This document shows, piece by piece, positions 10,077 to 18,635 of a stretch of DNA of 64,000 nt. How positions within the stretch are numbered: the stretch's first letter is position 1; each line of letters starts with the position of its first letter. Where the stretch lies: NCBI GenBank assembly GCA_020630715.1, contig JAHDIQ010000005.1, forward strand, positions 201,367 through 265,366, written 5' to 3'. Under the pieces are notes generated by a model, which was not told the origin of the DNA, made no database searches, and saw nothing but the letters and a program-made list of their open reading frames with translations. A program made the position numbers and the translations under genes. The DNA comes from Nonlabens sp. (GTDB taxonomy: Bacteria > Bacteroidota > Bacteroidia > Flavobacteriales > Flavobacteriaceae).

Positions 10077-11870
10077 TTATCCGATTATCATTCCTGCGAT
10101 AGTTGCAGATATAAGTGATGCTATAGTACCACCGATTAAGGCTTTTAAACCAAATTTTGAGAGTTGCTTACGTTGTCCTGGTGCTAGAGATCCTATACCA
10201 CCTATCTGTATTCCTATGGATGCAAAATTTGCAAATCCGCATAACATGTAAGTAGCCATGATGATGGACTTTTCATAATGAAGATGCGTTGCATTAGTCA
10301 CGTTCTTTAAATCTGCTAATTGTATGTATCCTACAAATTCACTAGCTGCAAGTTTGATACCTAACAATTGGCCCATCAACGCCATGTCATCTGCAGCAAC
10401 ACCTATAAGCCACATTAAAGGCGCAAATAAATAACCTAAAAGGAATTCTAATGATAATTCAGAATATGGTGTGTTTGTAACTACCCATTCATTTAAGGTG
10501 GTCACGCTTCCTACCCATCCTAGGATCCCATTTGTCATTGCAATAAATGCTACAAAAACCAGTAGCATAGCTCCTACATTAACGGCTAGTTTAAGTCCTT
10601 CTGTTGTTCCATTTGCGATTGCATCTAGGATGTTAGATCCTATTTTTTCTTTGGAAACTTCTACGTTAGTATTGATTTCTTCAGTTTGTGGAAAGAGTAT
10701 TTTTGAAATTACGATAGCTCCTGGAGCTGCCATAACTGATGCTGCAAGTAAATGCTTTGCATAAACTAATCGTAATATTGGATCATCACCACCTAAAAAC
10801 CCAATGTATGCGGCAAGAACAGCACCTGCTACGGTTGCCATACCACCTATCATAACTAGTAAGATTTCAGACTTATTCATTTTTTCTAAATAGGCCTTAA
10901 TCAGTAATGGTGCTTCTGTCTGTCCTAGAAAGATATTACCGGCAACGCTTAAACTCTCTGCGCCAGAGATTTTAAGCAATTTAGTCAATAACCAGCCAAA
11001 TGCTTTTACTACCTTCTGTATTACACCTAGGTAGAATAGCACAGAAGTTAATGCAGAAAAGAATATAATAGTAGGTAACACTTGAAAAGCAAATATGAAT
11101 CCGTAAGAATTCACATCCATCACACCGCTAAAAAGAAATTCGCTTCCAGCTCTTGTAAAGTCTAGGATATTTATAAAGACTTGTCCTATGCTTTCAAAAA
11201 TGACTTTTATGAATTTTACCTTTAGTACACCTATCGCAATAACAAGTTGGAACGCTAGACCTAAACCTACTGTTTTCCAGTTAATCGCCTTGCGGTTACT
11301 GCTAAATAAAAAGGCAATAAAAATGAGTGTCACCATTCCTAAAGCACCACGCCACAAACTAGTTAAAGAGAATCCCTGACTAGGTATGATTTTATCTGCG
11401 GTGATTTCTTGAACTATAAAATCAGGATGATCGCTACTTACATAACTCAAAACTGTATTCCCGTTTTTAATGACGAGTTGATCAGGTTGTTGTTGTATGA
11501 TCTCGTAATACTTATCTATTACGGTAGGGACTTTCTGTTTGAATACTAGTAAATTATTATTCTGTAACCATATTCCCTTATTGAATTCTTTACCAGTTAA
11601 GGTCGCGTAATCACCATTTTCTTTGAGCTCTAAAAATTCTTTTCCTTTAGTTATTTCAATCTTACTAGAGATCCTATCAGGATAGCTTTCATAAATAAGA
11701 TGTTGATTCAATTGCCAGAAATTGAGTTTTCCATCTTTCTGCGCTTTTTGTTGTGTTTTCTGATAGGTGAGAAGTGTGGAGTCATTATTTATAACAACAC
11801 TGTCGTTTTGTGAAAAGGCATGAGTCGTTATAAAAAATATCGATGCAAAAGCTAGAATGATGGACTTCAT
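10077..11870 (-). CDS. NupC-family concentrative nucleoside transporter with N-terminal secreted domain
   Basis: GNIFLGQTEAPLLIKAYLEKMNKSEILLVMIGGMATVAGAVLAAYIG; MLCGFANFASIGIQIGGIGSLAPGQR. Confidence 0.93.
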   Translation of the reverse strand: MKSIILAFASIFFITTHAFSQNDSVVINNDSTLLTYQKTQQKAQKDGKLNFWQLNQHLIYESYPDRISSKIEITKGKEFLELKENGDYATLTGKEFNKGIWLQNNNLLVFKQKVPTVIDKYYEIIQQQPDQLVIKNGNTVLSYVSSDHPDFIVQEITADKIIPSQGFSLTSLWRGALGMVTLIFIAFLFSSNRKAINWKTVGLGLAFQLVIAIGVLKVKFIKVIFESIGQVFINILDFTRAGSEFLFSGVMDVNSYGFIFAFQVLPTIIFFSALTSVLFYLGVIQKVVKAFGWLLTKLLKISGAESLSVAGNIFLGQTEAPLLIKAYLEKMNKSEILLVMIGGMATVAGAVLAAYIGFLGGDDPILRLVYAKHLLAASVMAAPGAIVISKILFPQTEEINTNVEVSKEKIGSNILDAIANGTTEGLKLAVNVGAMLLVFVAFIAMTNGILGWVGSVTTLNEWVVTNTPYSELSLEFLLGYLFAPLMWLIGVAADDMALMGQLLGIKLAASEFVGYIQLADLKNVTNATHLHYEKSIIMATYMLCGFANFASIGIQIGGIGSLAPGQRKQLSKFGLKALIGGTIASLISATIAGMIIG

Positions 11871-11884
11871 AGGTTAGTGTTAGG

Positions 11885-12502
11885 TTATCGTTTAGATAGT
11901 TCGTCACGTAATCTTGCAGCTAATTCATAGTTTTCATTTCCTACGGCTTCATCCAGCATTTTTTCAATTTCTGCCTGAGATAAATGACTATAATCATCGC
12001 TACTAGATCTAGTAGTGGTCATGATTTCTTCTATAAATTCTTGTTGCTCTTCATCATCTATATCTTCACGTAATTCTTTATCAGGCTGGATATGTTGATT
12101 CACGCCAGCTTCATCTAGAATGTTCTCGTAGGTAAAAACAGGTGCTTTAAAACGAACAGCTAGTGCAATGGCATCACTAGTGCGTGCGTCAATGATTTCT
12201 TCAATTTTATCGCGTTCACAAATTAGACTACTGTAGAAAACACCATCTACTAATTTATGAATAATGACTTGCTTTACTTTAATATCAAAACGCTCTGCAA
12301 ATGTTTTAAAAAGATCATGGGTAAGTGGTCGCGGTGGCCTAATATCTGCCTCTAGGGCAATAGCGATACTTTGTGCTTCAAATGCTCCTATGATGATAGG
12401 TAGTTTGCGATCGCCACCAGCTTCTTTAAGAACTAGTGCATAAGCACCATTCTGTGTCTGGCTGTAGGATATTCCTCTAATGTTAAGTCTTCTTAGACTC
12501 AT
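11885..12502 (-). CDS. Bifunctional nuclease-domain (DUF151) protein with C-terminal UVR motif
   Basis: LPIIIGAFEAQSIAIALE...PRPLTHDLF; ARTSDAIALAVRFKAP; YELAARLRDEL. Confidence 0.92.
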   Translation of the reverse strand: MSLRRLNIRGISYSQTQNGAYALVLKEAGGDRKLPIIIGAFEAQSIAIALEADIRPPRPLTHDLFKTFAERFDIKVKQVIIHKLVDGVFYSSLICERDKIEEIIDARTSDAIALAVRFKAPVFTYENILDEAGVNQHIQPDKELREDIDDEEQQEFIEEIMTTTRSSSDDYSHLSQAEIEKMLDEAVGNENYELAARLRDELSKR

Positions 12503-12519
12503 GTTGATGGTTTGGTATC

Positions 12520-12567
12520 AAAAAAAAGCTGTGCAAAAATGAGTGTTTTTCTCATAATGCACAGCCT
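12520..12567 (-). terminator. Terminator downstream of etfA
   Basis: Minus strand: ggctgtgca...tgcacagcttttttt. Confidence 0.75.
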
Positions 12568-12746
12568 TAAATTTAAGAAAATCTTAATTAGTTATTAAAT
12601 GAGCATTTTTTCAAGTTTAAAAATCAACGTTTTTAAGTTCAAAGTTCAATGTCTAAAGCTTCAAGTTCCAAACTGCAATTCTTAATTCAAAGCTGCATTT
12701 AAATAATTAGAACTAACAGCTAAAAATCACGACTCAAGTCTTAAAA

Positions 12747-13715
12747 TTATACGTTTGCCGCCTTAAAAGCTTTTATTTTTTCAATAAGTGCTGGTACTAC
12801 TTCAAAAGCATCACCTACCACACCGTAATCTGCTGCTTTGAAAAAAGGTGCTTCTGGATCTGTATTGATCACCACTTTTACCTTTGAAGAGCTTACTCCT
12901 GCAAGATGTTGTATCGCACCAGAAATACCAATTGCGATATACAAGTTAGTAGCTACTGGCTTACCCGTTTGTCCTACGTGCTCTCCATGTGGTCTCCATC
13001 CCATATCACTTACTGGCTTAGAGCATGCCGTAGCCGCACCTAGTACATCTGCTAGTTCTTCTATCATTCCCCAGTTTTCTGGTCCTTTCATTCCACGTCC
13101 TGCGCTTACCACTACATCTGCATCTGCGATGCTTACTTTATCTGTAGCTTTATCTACAGATTGTACTTGTACTTTAAAATCGTCATCACTTAATGTGGCG
13201 CTAAATGCTTCAACACTACAATCTGTTGGGTTCTCATGTAATCCATAAGAATTGTTAGAAACACCTACTAGTTTGTGGTCTGTAGTGATTTCTGTCATTC
13301 CAAATGCTTTATTTGTAAAAACAGATCTTTTTACAGTAAATGGCGCTGCACTAGATGGTAATTCCATCACGTTAGTTGCATATCCTGCATCTAGGTGTAC
13401 ACTTAATAAAGATCCTAGATATTTAGAATCTGCACTAGAACCTATAATGATGGTTGTTGCGCCACTAGCCTTTGCGGCTTGGGCAATAGCATCTGCATAA
13501 GCAGCTGCTGTGAATTTTTCTAATTTAGAATCTGTGATGTTCATCAATTTAGAAACGCCATAAGTTCCTAAGTCGCCTGCGCCGTTTGCATTAAATGCTA
13601 CTGCAGTTACGGTAGTTCCTAGCATATCTGCTACACCTTTTCCATAACTTGCTACCTCGTAAGAAGCTTTTTTGAAGTTCCCGCCTTCTGATTCTGTATA
13701 AACTAAAACTGACAT
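12747..13715 (-). CDS. etfA: Electron transfer flavoprotein subunit alpha
   Basis: VVSAGRGMKGPENWGMIEELADVLGAATACSKPVSDMGWRPHGEHVGQTGKPVATNLYIAIGISGAIQHLAG. Confidence 0.97.
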   Translation of the reverse strand: MSVLVYTESEGGNFKKASYEVASYGKGVADMLGTTVTAVAFNANGAGDLGTYGVSKLMNITDSKLEKFTAAAYADAIAQAAKASGATTIIIGSSADSKYLGSLLSVHLDAGYATNVMELPSSAAPFTVKRSVFTNKAFGMTEITTDHKLVGVSNNSYGLHENPTDCSVEAFSATLSDDDFKVQVQSVDKATDKVSIADADVVVSAGRGMKGPENWGMIEELADVLGAATACSKPVSDMGWRPHGEHVGQTGKPVATNLYIAIGISGAIQHLAGVSSSKVKVVINTDPEAPFFKAADYGVVGDAFEVVPALIEKIKAFKAANV

Positions 13716-13764
13716 AGTGTATAATTTTTTGCAGCCGTTTTAAAGCTGTGAATTGTTGTGATTA

Positions 13765-13780
13765 CGCTTTCGCGAAAGCG
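13765..13780. repeat. Dispersed palindrome CGCTTTCGCGAAAGCG (between etfB and etfA)
   Basis: Exact copy in tgtgatta-CGCTTTCGCGAAAGCG-aaata. Confidence 0.95.
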
Positions 13781-13812
13781 AAATAAAATAAGCGTAATGC
13801 TATAAATATTTT

Positions 13813-14559
13813 TTAAAGTGCCTTTGCCTCGTTGTGCAATAAATCGATCAATTGATCAAGGTTATCTGCTGGGACTAATTTTACATCACCTTTAGGTGCA
13901 GGTTTTTCAAATGAAACCGTTTTAGTCTCCACGCCAGTTGCAACAGGTGCTACGACATTTAATGGCTTTTTACGTGCCATCATGATACCACGCATATTAG
14001 GAATTCTTAAGTCGCTTTCTTCTACTAGACCTTTCTGTCCACCTATTACCAGCGGTAAGCTAGCGGTTACGGTTTCTTTTCCACCATCAATTTCACGAGT
14101 TGCTGTTGCAGTATTACCGTCCACTTCTAATGCGATACAAGTGTTTACAAAACTCGCACCTGTCATAGCGGCTACCATTCCCGGAACCATTCCACCATTA
14201 TAATCGATCGATTCGCGACCAGCGATGACTAGATTGTAATCACCATTTTTTACTACTTGTGCAAGCTCTTGTGCTACGGCATATCCATCTAGTGCTGGTG
14301 CATCCACACGTATGGCACTATCTGCTCCTATAGCAAGTGCTTTACGTAAGGTAGGTTCAACCTCTGCACCACCTACGGTGACAACTTCTACGGTTGCACC
14401 TTGTTTTTCTTTAAACCACATCGCACGTGTAAGACCAAATTCATCATTAGGATTAATCACAAATTGAACTCCATTTGTGTCAAACTGAGTATTATTTTCA
14501 GTGAAATTAATCTTTGAAGTGGTATCTGGCACATGGCTGATACAAACTAATATCTTCAT
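13813..14559 (-). CDS. etfB: Electron transfer flavoprotein subunit beta
   Basis: MKILVCISHVPDTTSKINF...INPNDEFGLTRAMWFKE...GRESIDYNGGMVPGMVAA. Confidence 0.97.
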   Translation of the reverse strand: MKILVCISHVPDTTSKINFTENNTQFDTNGVQFVINPNDEFGLTRAMWFKEKQGATVEVVTVGGAEVEPTLRKALAIGADSAIRVDAPALDGYAVAQELAQVVKNGDYNLVIAGRESIDYNGGMVPGMVAAMTGASFVNTCIALEVDGNTATATREIDGGKETVTASLPLVIGGQKGLVEESDLRIPNMRGIMMARKKPLNVVAPVATGVETKTVSFEKPAPKGDVKLVPADNLDQLIDLLHNEAKAL

Positions 14560-14833
14560 ATTTTGGGCAATTTTATGTTGTTTCTAAAACGATTGCGAAA
14601 ATAGTACAAAAAGCTCAAAAAAGCTATGCATGCATAATAAATTTATGGAGTTTTAGCCAAGTTTAACTAGACTTTATCACTAACGATTTGAATTTATTGT
14701 GATAACAACTGGATACAACTAAATCGTTATCGTTGTGAATAGCTGGTTTATCGTTTGTTTTTTATTTCCAAAAATGTAGGGCATAACAAATAGGTGACTT
14801 ATTTTTGTGAACTGTTGTAAAACAAATTTGTTT

Positions 14834-15811
14834 ATGAAGACCATACAATTTCGCGAGGCAGTTGCCGAAGCAATGAGTGAAGAAATGAGACGTGACGAGT
14901 CTGTTTACCTAATGGGTGAAGAGGTTGCAGAATATAATGGTGCTTATAAGGCGTCAAAGGGAATGCTAGATGAATTCGGTGCTAAGCGTGTGATTGATAC
15001 ACCTATCTCTGAATTAGGATTTGCTGGTATTGCCATAGGTTCTACCATGACGGGTAATCGCCCTATTGTAGAATACATGACGTTCAATTTCTCACTAGTA
15101 GGAATTGATCAGATTATTAATAATGCGGCAAAAATACGCCAGATGTCTGGTGGACAGTTGAAATGTCCTATCGTTTTCCGTGGTCCTACGGCTAGTGCTG
15201 GTCAATTAGCAGCGACGCATTCACAAGCATTTGAAAGCTGGTTTGCAAATACGCCAGGTCTTAAAGTGATCGTACCATCTAATCCTTATGATTGTAAAGG
15301 ACTTTTAAAGGCAGCGATACGAGATGATGATCCAGTAATTTTTATGGAATCAGAACAGATGTACGGTGATAAAGGTGAAGTGCCAGATGGTGAGTATGTG
15401 TTACCTATAGGTGTTGCAGATATTAAAAGAGAAGGAACAGACGTAACGATTGTTTCCTTTGGTAAGATTATTAAGGAAGCTTACAAAGCAGCAGATGAAT
15501 TAGAAAAAGATGGCATCTCTTGCGAGATCATTGATTTAAGAACGGTACGTCCTTATGATAAAGAAGCGATTTTAGAGTCGGTTAAGAAAACAAACCGTTT
15601 AGTAATCCTAGAAGAAGCATGGCCATTTGGTAATGTATCTACTGAGATTTCTCACATGGTACAGGCAGAGGCTTTTGACTATTTAGACGCTCCAGTATAT
15701 AAAATTAATACGGCAGATACGCCAGCACCATATTCCCCAGTTTTATTAAAAGAGTGGTTGCCTAATCATCAGGATGTGATTGATGGTGTGAAGAAAGTGA
15801 TGTATAGATAA
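14834..15811 (+). CDS. pdhB: Pyruvate dehydrogenase E1 component subunit beta
   Basis: MKTIQFREAVAEAMSEEMRRDESVYLMGEEVAEYNGAYKASKGM; ORF starts at 14807 but Met at 14834 fits the family better. Confidence 0.93.
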   Translation: MKTIQFREAVAEAMSEEMRRDESVYLMGEEVAEYNGAYKASKGMLDEFGAKRVIDTPISELGFAGIAIGSTMTGNRPIVEYMTFNFSLVGIDQIINNAAKIRQMSGGQLKCPIVFRGPTASAGQLAATHSQAFESWFANTPGLKVIVPSNPYDCKGLLKAAIRDDDPVIFMESEQMYGDKGEVPDGEYVLPIGVADIKREGTDVTIVSFGKIIKEAYKAADELEKDGISCEIIDLRTVRPYDKEAILESVKKTNRLVILEEAWPFGNVSTEISHMVQAEAFDYLDAPVYKINTADTPAPYSPVLLKEWLPNHQDVIDGVKKVMYR

Positions 15812-15833
15812 ACTGATTTTTATCGATAATAAT

Positions 15834-15862
15834 AAAAACCCAATCGTTAGATTGGGTTTTTT
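15834..15862 (+). terminator. Rho-independent terminator downstream of pdhB
   Basis: aaaaacccaatc gtta gattgggtttttt. Confidence 0.88.
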
Positions 15863-15926
15863 AGTTGCTATAAAACATTTAACTTAAAAAGTAGTTTTAT
15901 ATTCGACAACTTATAGCTCTAACTAT

Positions 15927-18446
15927 ATGATGATGAATTACGCTTTCGCGAAAGCGAAATACCAAAACCTCATTGCTCTAATATTTATATTAGTGACATC
16001 TACCATAGTTGCACAAACTAAAGTAGGTGGCGTGATCTATGATGAATATGGCGATACCGTACCATTTGCAAATGTGGTGTTTCCTAACTCTGGAGAAGGA
16101 ACTATTTCTAATGATGATGGACGTTTTTATTTACAATCTGATAATACCTATGATACTTTAGTTATTTCTTTTTTGGGTTATGAAACAACTACGATTCAAT
16201 TAGACAAAAAAGTGAATCTAGATTTAAGTATTACCTTAAAATCAGAAACTGCGGCGCTAGATGCTGTAGTTGTTTATTCTGGAAAGACGAGTAAGAAGAA
16301 CAATCCAGCGCTGGATATCTTACGTAAAGTCTGGGAAAACAGACGTAAAAATGGATTATCTCAATTCAAACAATATCAGTACGATAAATATGAGAAGTTA
16401 GAATTTGATATGAATACCATTGATAGTGCCATGATAAATTCAAAGCTATTCCGTGGGATGGAGTTTATTTTTAATTATGCAGATACCAGTGCCGTAACTG
16501 GTAAAACTTATTTACCCATTTTTATAAATGAATCACTAGCAACAGTTTATGGTGATAATGAAATTAATAAGGAAAAAACGAATGTAAAAGCAAATAAGAA
16601 TTCTGGTTTCTCAAACAATCAGACCATTATCGCTTTTGTTAAAGATCTTTATGCAGATATTGATGTGTATGAGCGCTATTTAAAGTTTTTTGAAAAGAGT
16701 TTTACTAGTCCGGTAGGTAAAAGTGGGATAGATACGTACAACTATGTATTAAAGGATACCGCAATGGTTGATGGTGTTGAGGCATATAACATTGTTTATT
16801 ATCCGCGTCGTAAAGGTGAGTTGACTTTTAAGGGAGATTTTTGGGTAGCTGCAGATAGTTATGCGATTAAAGAAATCAATTTACAAGCTACTAAAAGTGC
16901 TAATGTGAATTGGGTAAAAGAAATTTACATTGAGCAAGAATTTGATGTGCTTAATGATAGCTTATTTTTAATTACGCGAGATTACTTTATGAGTGATTTT
17001 GCGCTTAATAAAAAAGAATCTTCAAAAGGTATTTACGGTAAGCGCACTACACTTTTTGATAATTATGAGTTTGACATTGCAAAAGATCCAGAGTTTTACA
17101 GACGTAGAGTAAATGACTATGATCCAGAGATTTATGATCGTGATGAAGCATACTGGGATAAAAATCGTTTAGAACAACTTAATAAAGATGAGAAGCAAAT
17201 CTATACCATGCTGGATACCCTAAAGACAAATACAAAGTTTAAACGTTTGTATAATCTAGGAACGATTCTAGCTAGTGGATATTATGAGTTTGATGGGTTT
17301 GATGTAGGACCTATTTTTTCTGTATTCGGTTTTAACGATGTAGAAGGATTGCGACTGCGCGGTGGTGGACGTACCTTTTTCTCTTCAAATGATCTATGGC
17401 GACTTGAAGGTTATGGTGCTTATGGTTTTAGAGACGATCAGTTTAAGTATGGTATCGCTGGTAAATGGTTGCTAGATCGTAAAAGTAGATTAACCATATC
17501 AGGTGGTAATCGTAGAGATATTGAACAACTAGGTGCGAGTTTAACTAATACAAATGATGTGCTAGGACGTAGTCTAGCTTCTAGCGCATTAGTTACTGCT
17601 GGGAATGTAACTAGTTTATCTAGCATTAATTTATCCACATTTGCCGTGAGTTTTGAACCTAAATACAATCTGGAATTTAGACTAGGAACTAGTTATAGAA
17701 CGATTAAAAGTGGAAATCCAGATGTATTTAGTTTAGATTATTTTGATCCAGAATCACCTACAGGTATCGCTACAGAAACCCGACAAGCAGACGCTAGTTT
17801 AAGCATGACTTATACACCAGGTCGTAAAACATCAAATTATGGAGTAGATCGCACCTTAATTAATGGTGGTGCGTATCCTATATTATTTATGAATTACACT
17901 AGAGGATTTAAAGGAATTTTAGATAGTGATTTTGATTTTGACAAGCTACAGTTTTATTACAGTCATCCATTTCAGTTTGGGCCTTTTGGAAGGTTAACCG
18001 CTCGTGTAGAGGCTGGAAAAACTTTTGGTGCAGTTCCTTTAGCGCTACTGGATGTGGTTCCAGGGAACCAGACGTTTTTTAATATTCAAGGAACATTCAA
18101 TACCATGAATTTCTATGAATTTGTAAGTGATCAATATGTCACCATGCATTTGAATCATAATTTTAATGGTAGATTATTTTCTAGAATACCATTGTTAAGA
18201 GAATTGAATTTACGCGAGTTAGTAGGCGTAAGAGCCGTTTATGGTACCATAAGCGATGAAAATATAGCTTTAAATGCTAGCGGTTTAACCTATCAAGCGC
18301 CAGAAGATATATATTGGGAATACAGCGCTGGAATAGGGAATATCTTCAAAGTCTTCCGTCTAGACGTGAGTTTTAGAGGTGGATATAACTTTTTGCCAGA
18401 TGCCCGACGCGTTGCTGTGACTGGTAGTTTTGGGTTTACGTTTTAA
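15927..18446 (+). CDS. DUF5686 / carboxypeptidase-regulatory-like domain outer-membrane protein
   Basis: KVGGVIYDEYGDTVPFANVVFPNSGEGTISNDDGRFYL...LSFLGYETTTI then a long beta-barrel-like region. Confidence 0.9.
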   Translation: MMMNYAFAKAKYQNLIALIFILVTSTIVAQTKVGGVIYDEYGDTVPFANVVFPNSGEGTISNDDGRFYLQSDNTYDTLVISFLGYETTTIQLDKKVNLDLSITLKSETAALDAVVVYSGKTSKKNNPALDILRKVWENRRKNGLSQFKQYQYDKYEKLEFDMNTIDSAMINSKLFRGMEFIFNYADTSAVTGKTYLPIFINESLATVYGDNEINKEKTNVKANKNSGFSNNQTIIAFVKDLYADIDVYERYLKFFEKSFTSPVGKSGIDTYNYVLKDTAMVDGVEAYNIVYYPRRKGELTFKGDFWVAADSYAIKEINLQATKSANVNWVKEIYIEQEFDVLNDSLFLITRDYFMSDFALNKKESSKGIYGKRTTLFDNYEFDIAKDPEFYRRRVNDYDPEIYDRDEAYWDKNRLEQLNKDEKQIYTMLDTLKTNTKFKRLYNLGTILASGYYEFDGFDVGPIFSVFGFNDVEGLRLRGGGRTFFSSNDLWRLEGYGAYGFRDDQFKYGIAGKWLLDRKSRLTISGGNRRDIEQLGASLTNTNDVLGRSLASSALVTAGNVTSLSSINLSTFAVSFEPKYNLEFRLGTSYRTIKSGNPDVFSLDYFDPESPTGIATETRQADASLSMTYTPGRKTSNYGVDRTLINGGAYPILFMNYTRGFKGILDSDFDFDKLQFYYSHPFQFGPFGRLTARVEAGKTFGAVPLALLDVVPGNQTFFNIQGTFNTMNFYEFVSDQYVTMHLNHNFNGRLFSRIPLLRELNLRELVGVRAVYGTISDENIALNASGLTYQAPEDIYWEYSAGIGNIFKVFRLDVSFRGGYNFLPDARRVAVTGSFGFTF
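15941..15956 (+). repeat. Dispersed palindrome copy in the N-terminal codons of the DUF5686 gene (AFAKA frame)
   Basis: NYAFAKAKYQN encoded by tgatgaattaCGCTTTCGCGAAAGCGaaatacc. Confidence 0.95.
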
Positions 18447-18464
18447 AGGCTTTAGTTATTCGTG

Positions 18465-18510
18465 TTACGCTTTCACTTCGACATTACTCAGTGACCGCGC
18501 GAAAGCGTAA
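18465..18510 (-). repeat. Insert-bearing (46-bp) variant of the dispersed palindrome
   Basis: ttacgctttc-acttcgacattactcagtgaccgcgc-gaaagcgtaa; reverse complement aligns with 53480..53525. Confidence 0.9.
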
Positions 18511-18635
18511 TACATCAATTTCATCAGTCTTTACATATTCAAAGATTCAACGCACCTATCTATTGTTAAATAGCCATTCTACGGTTACTATAAATTTATT
18601 ACTTTAGCGCGGATTTAAAACAAACCAATTTATTT

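Noticed and set aside
12838-13248. 136-aa plus-strand ORF opposite etfA
   Set aside because: Shadow ORF; etfA is unambiguous on the other strand.
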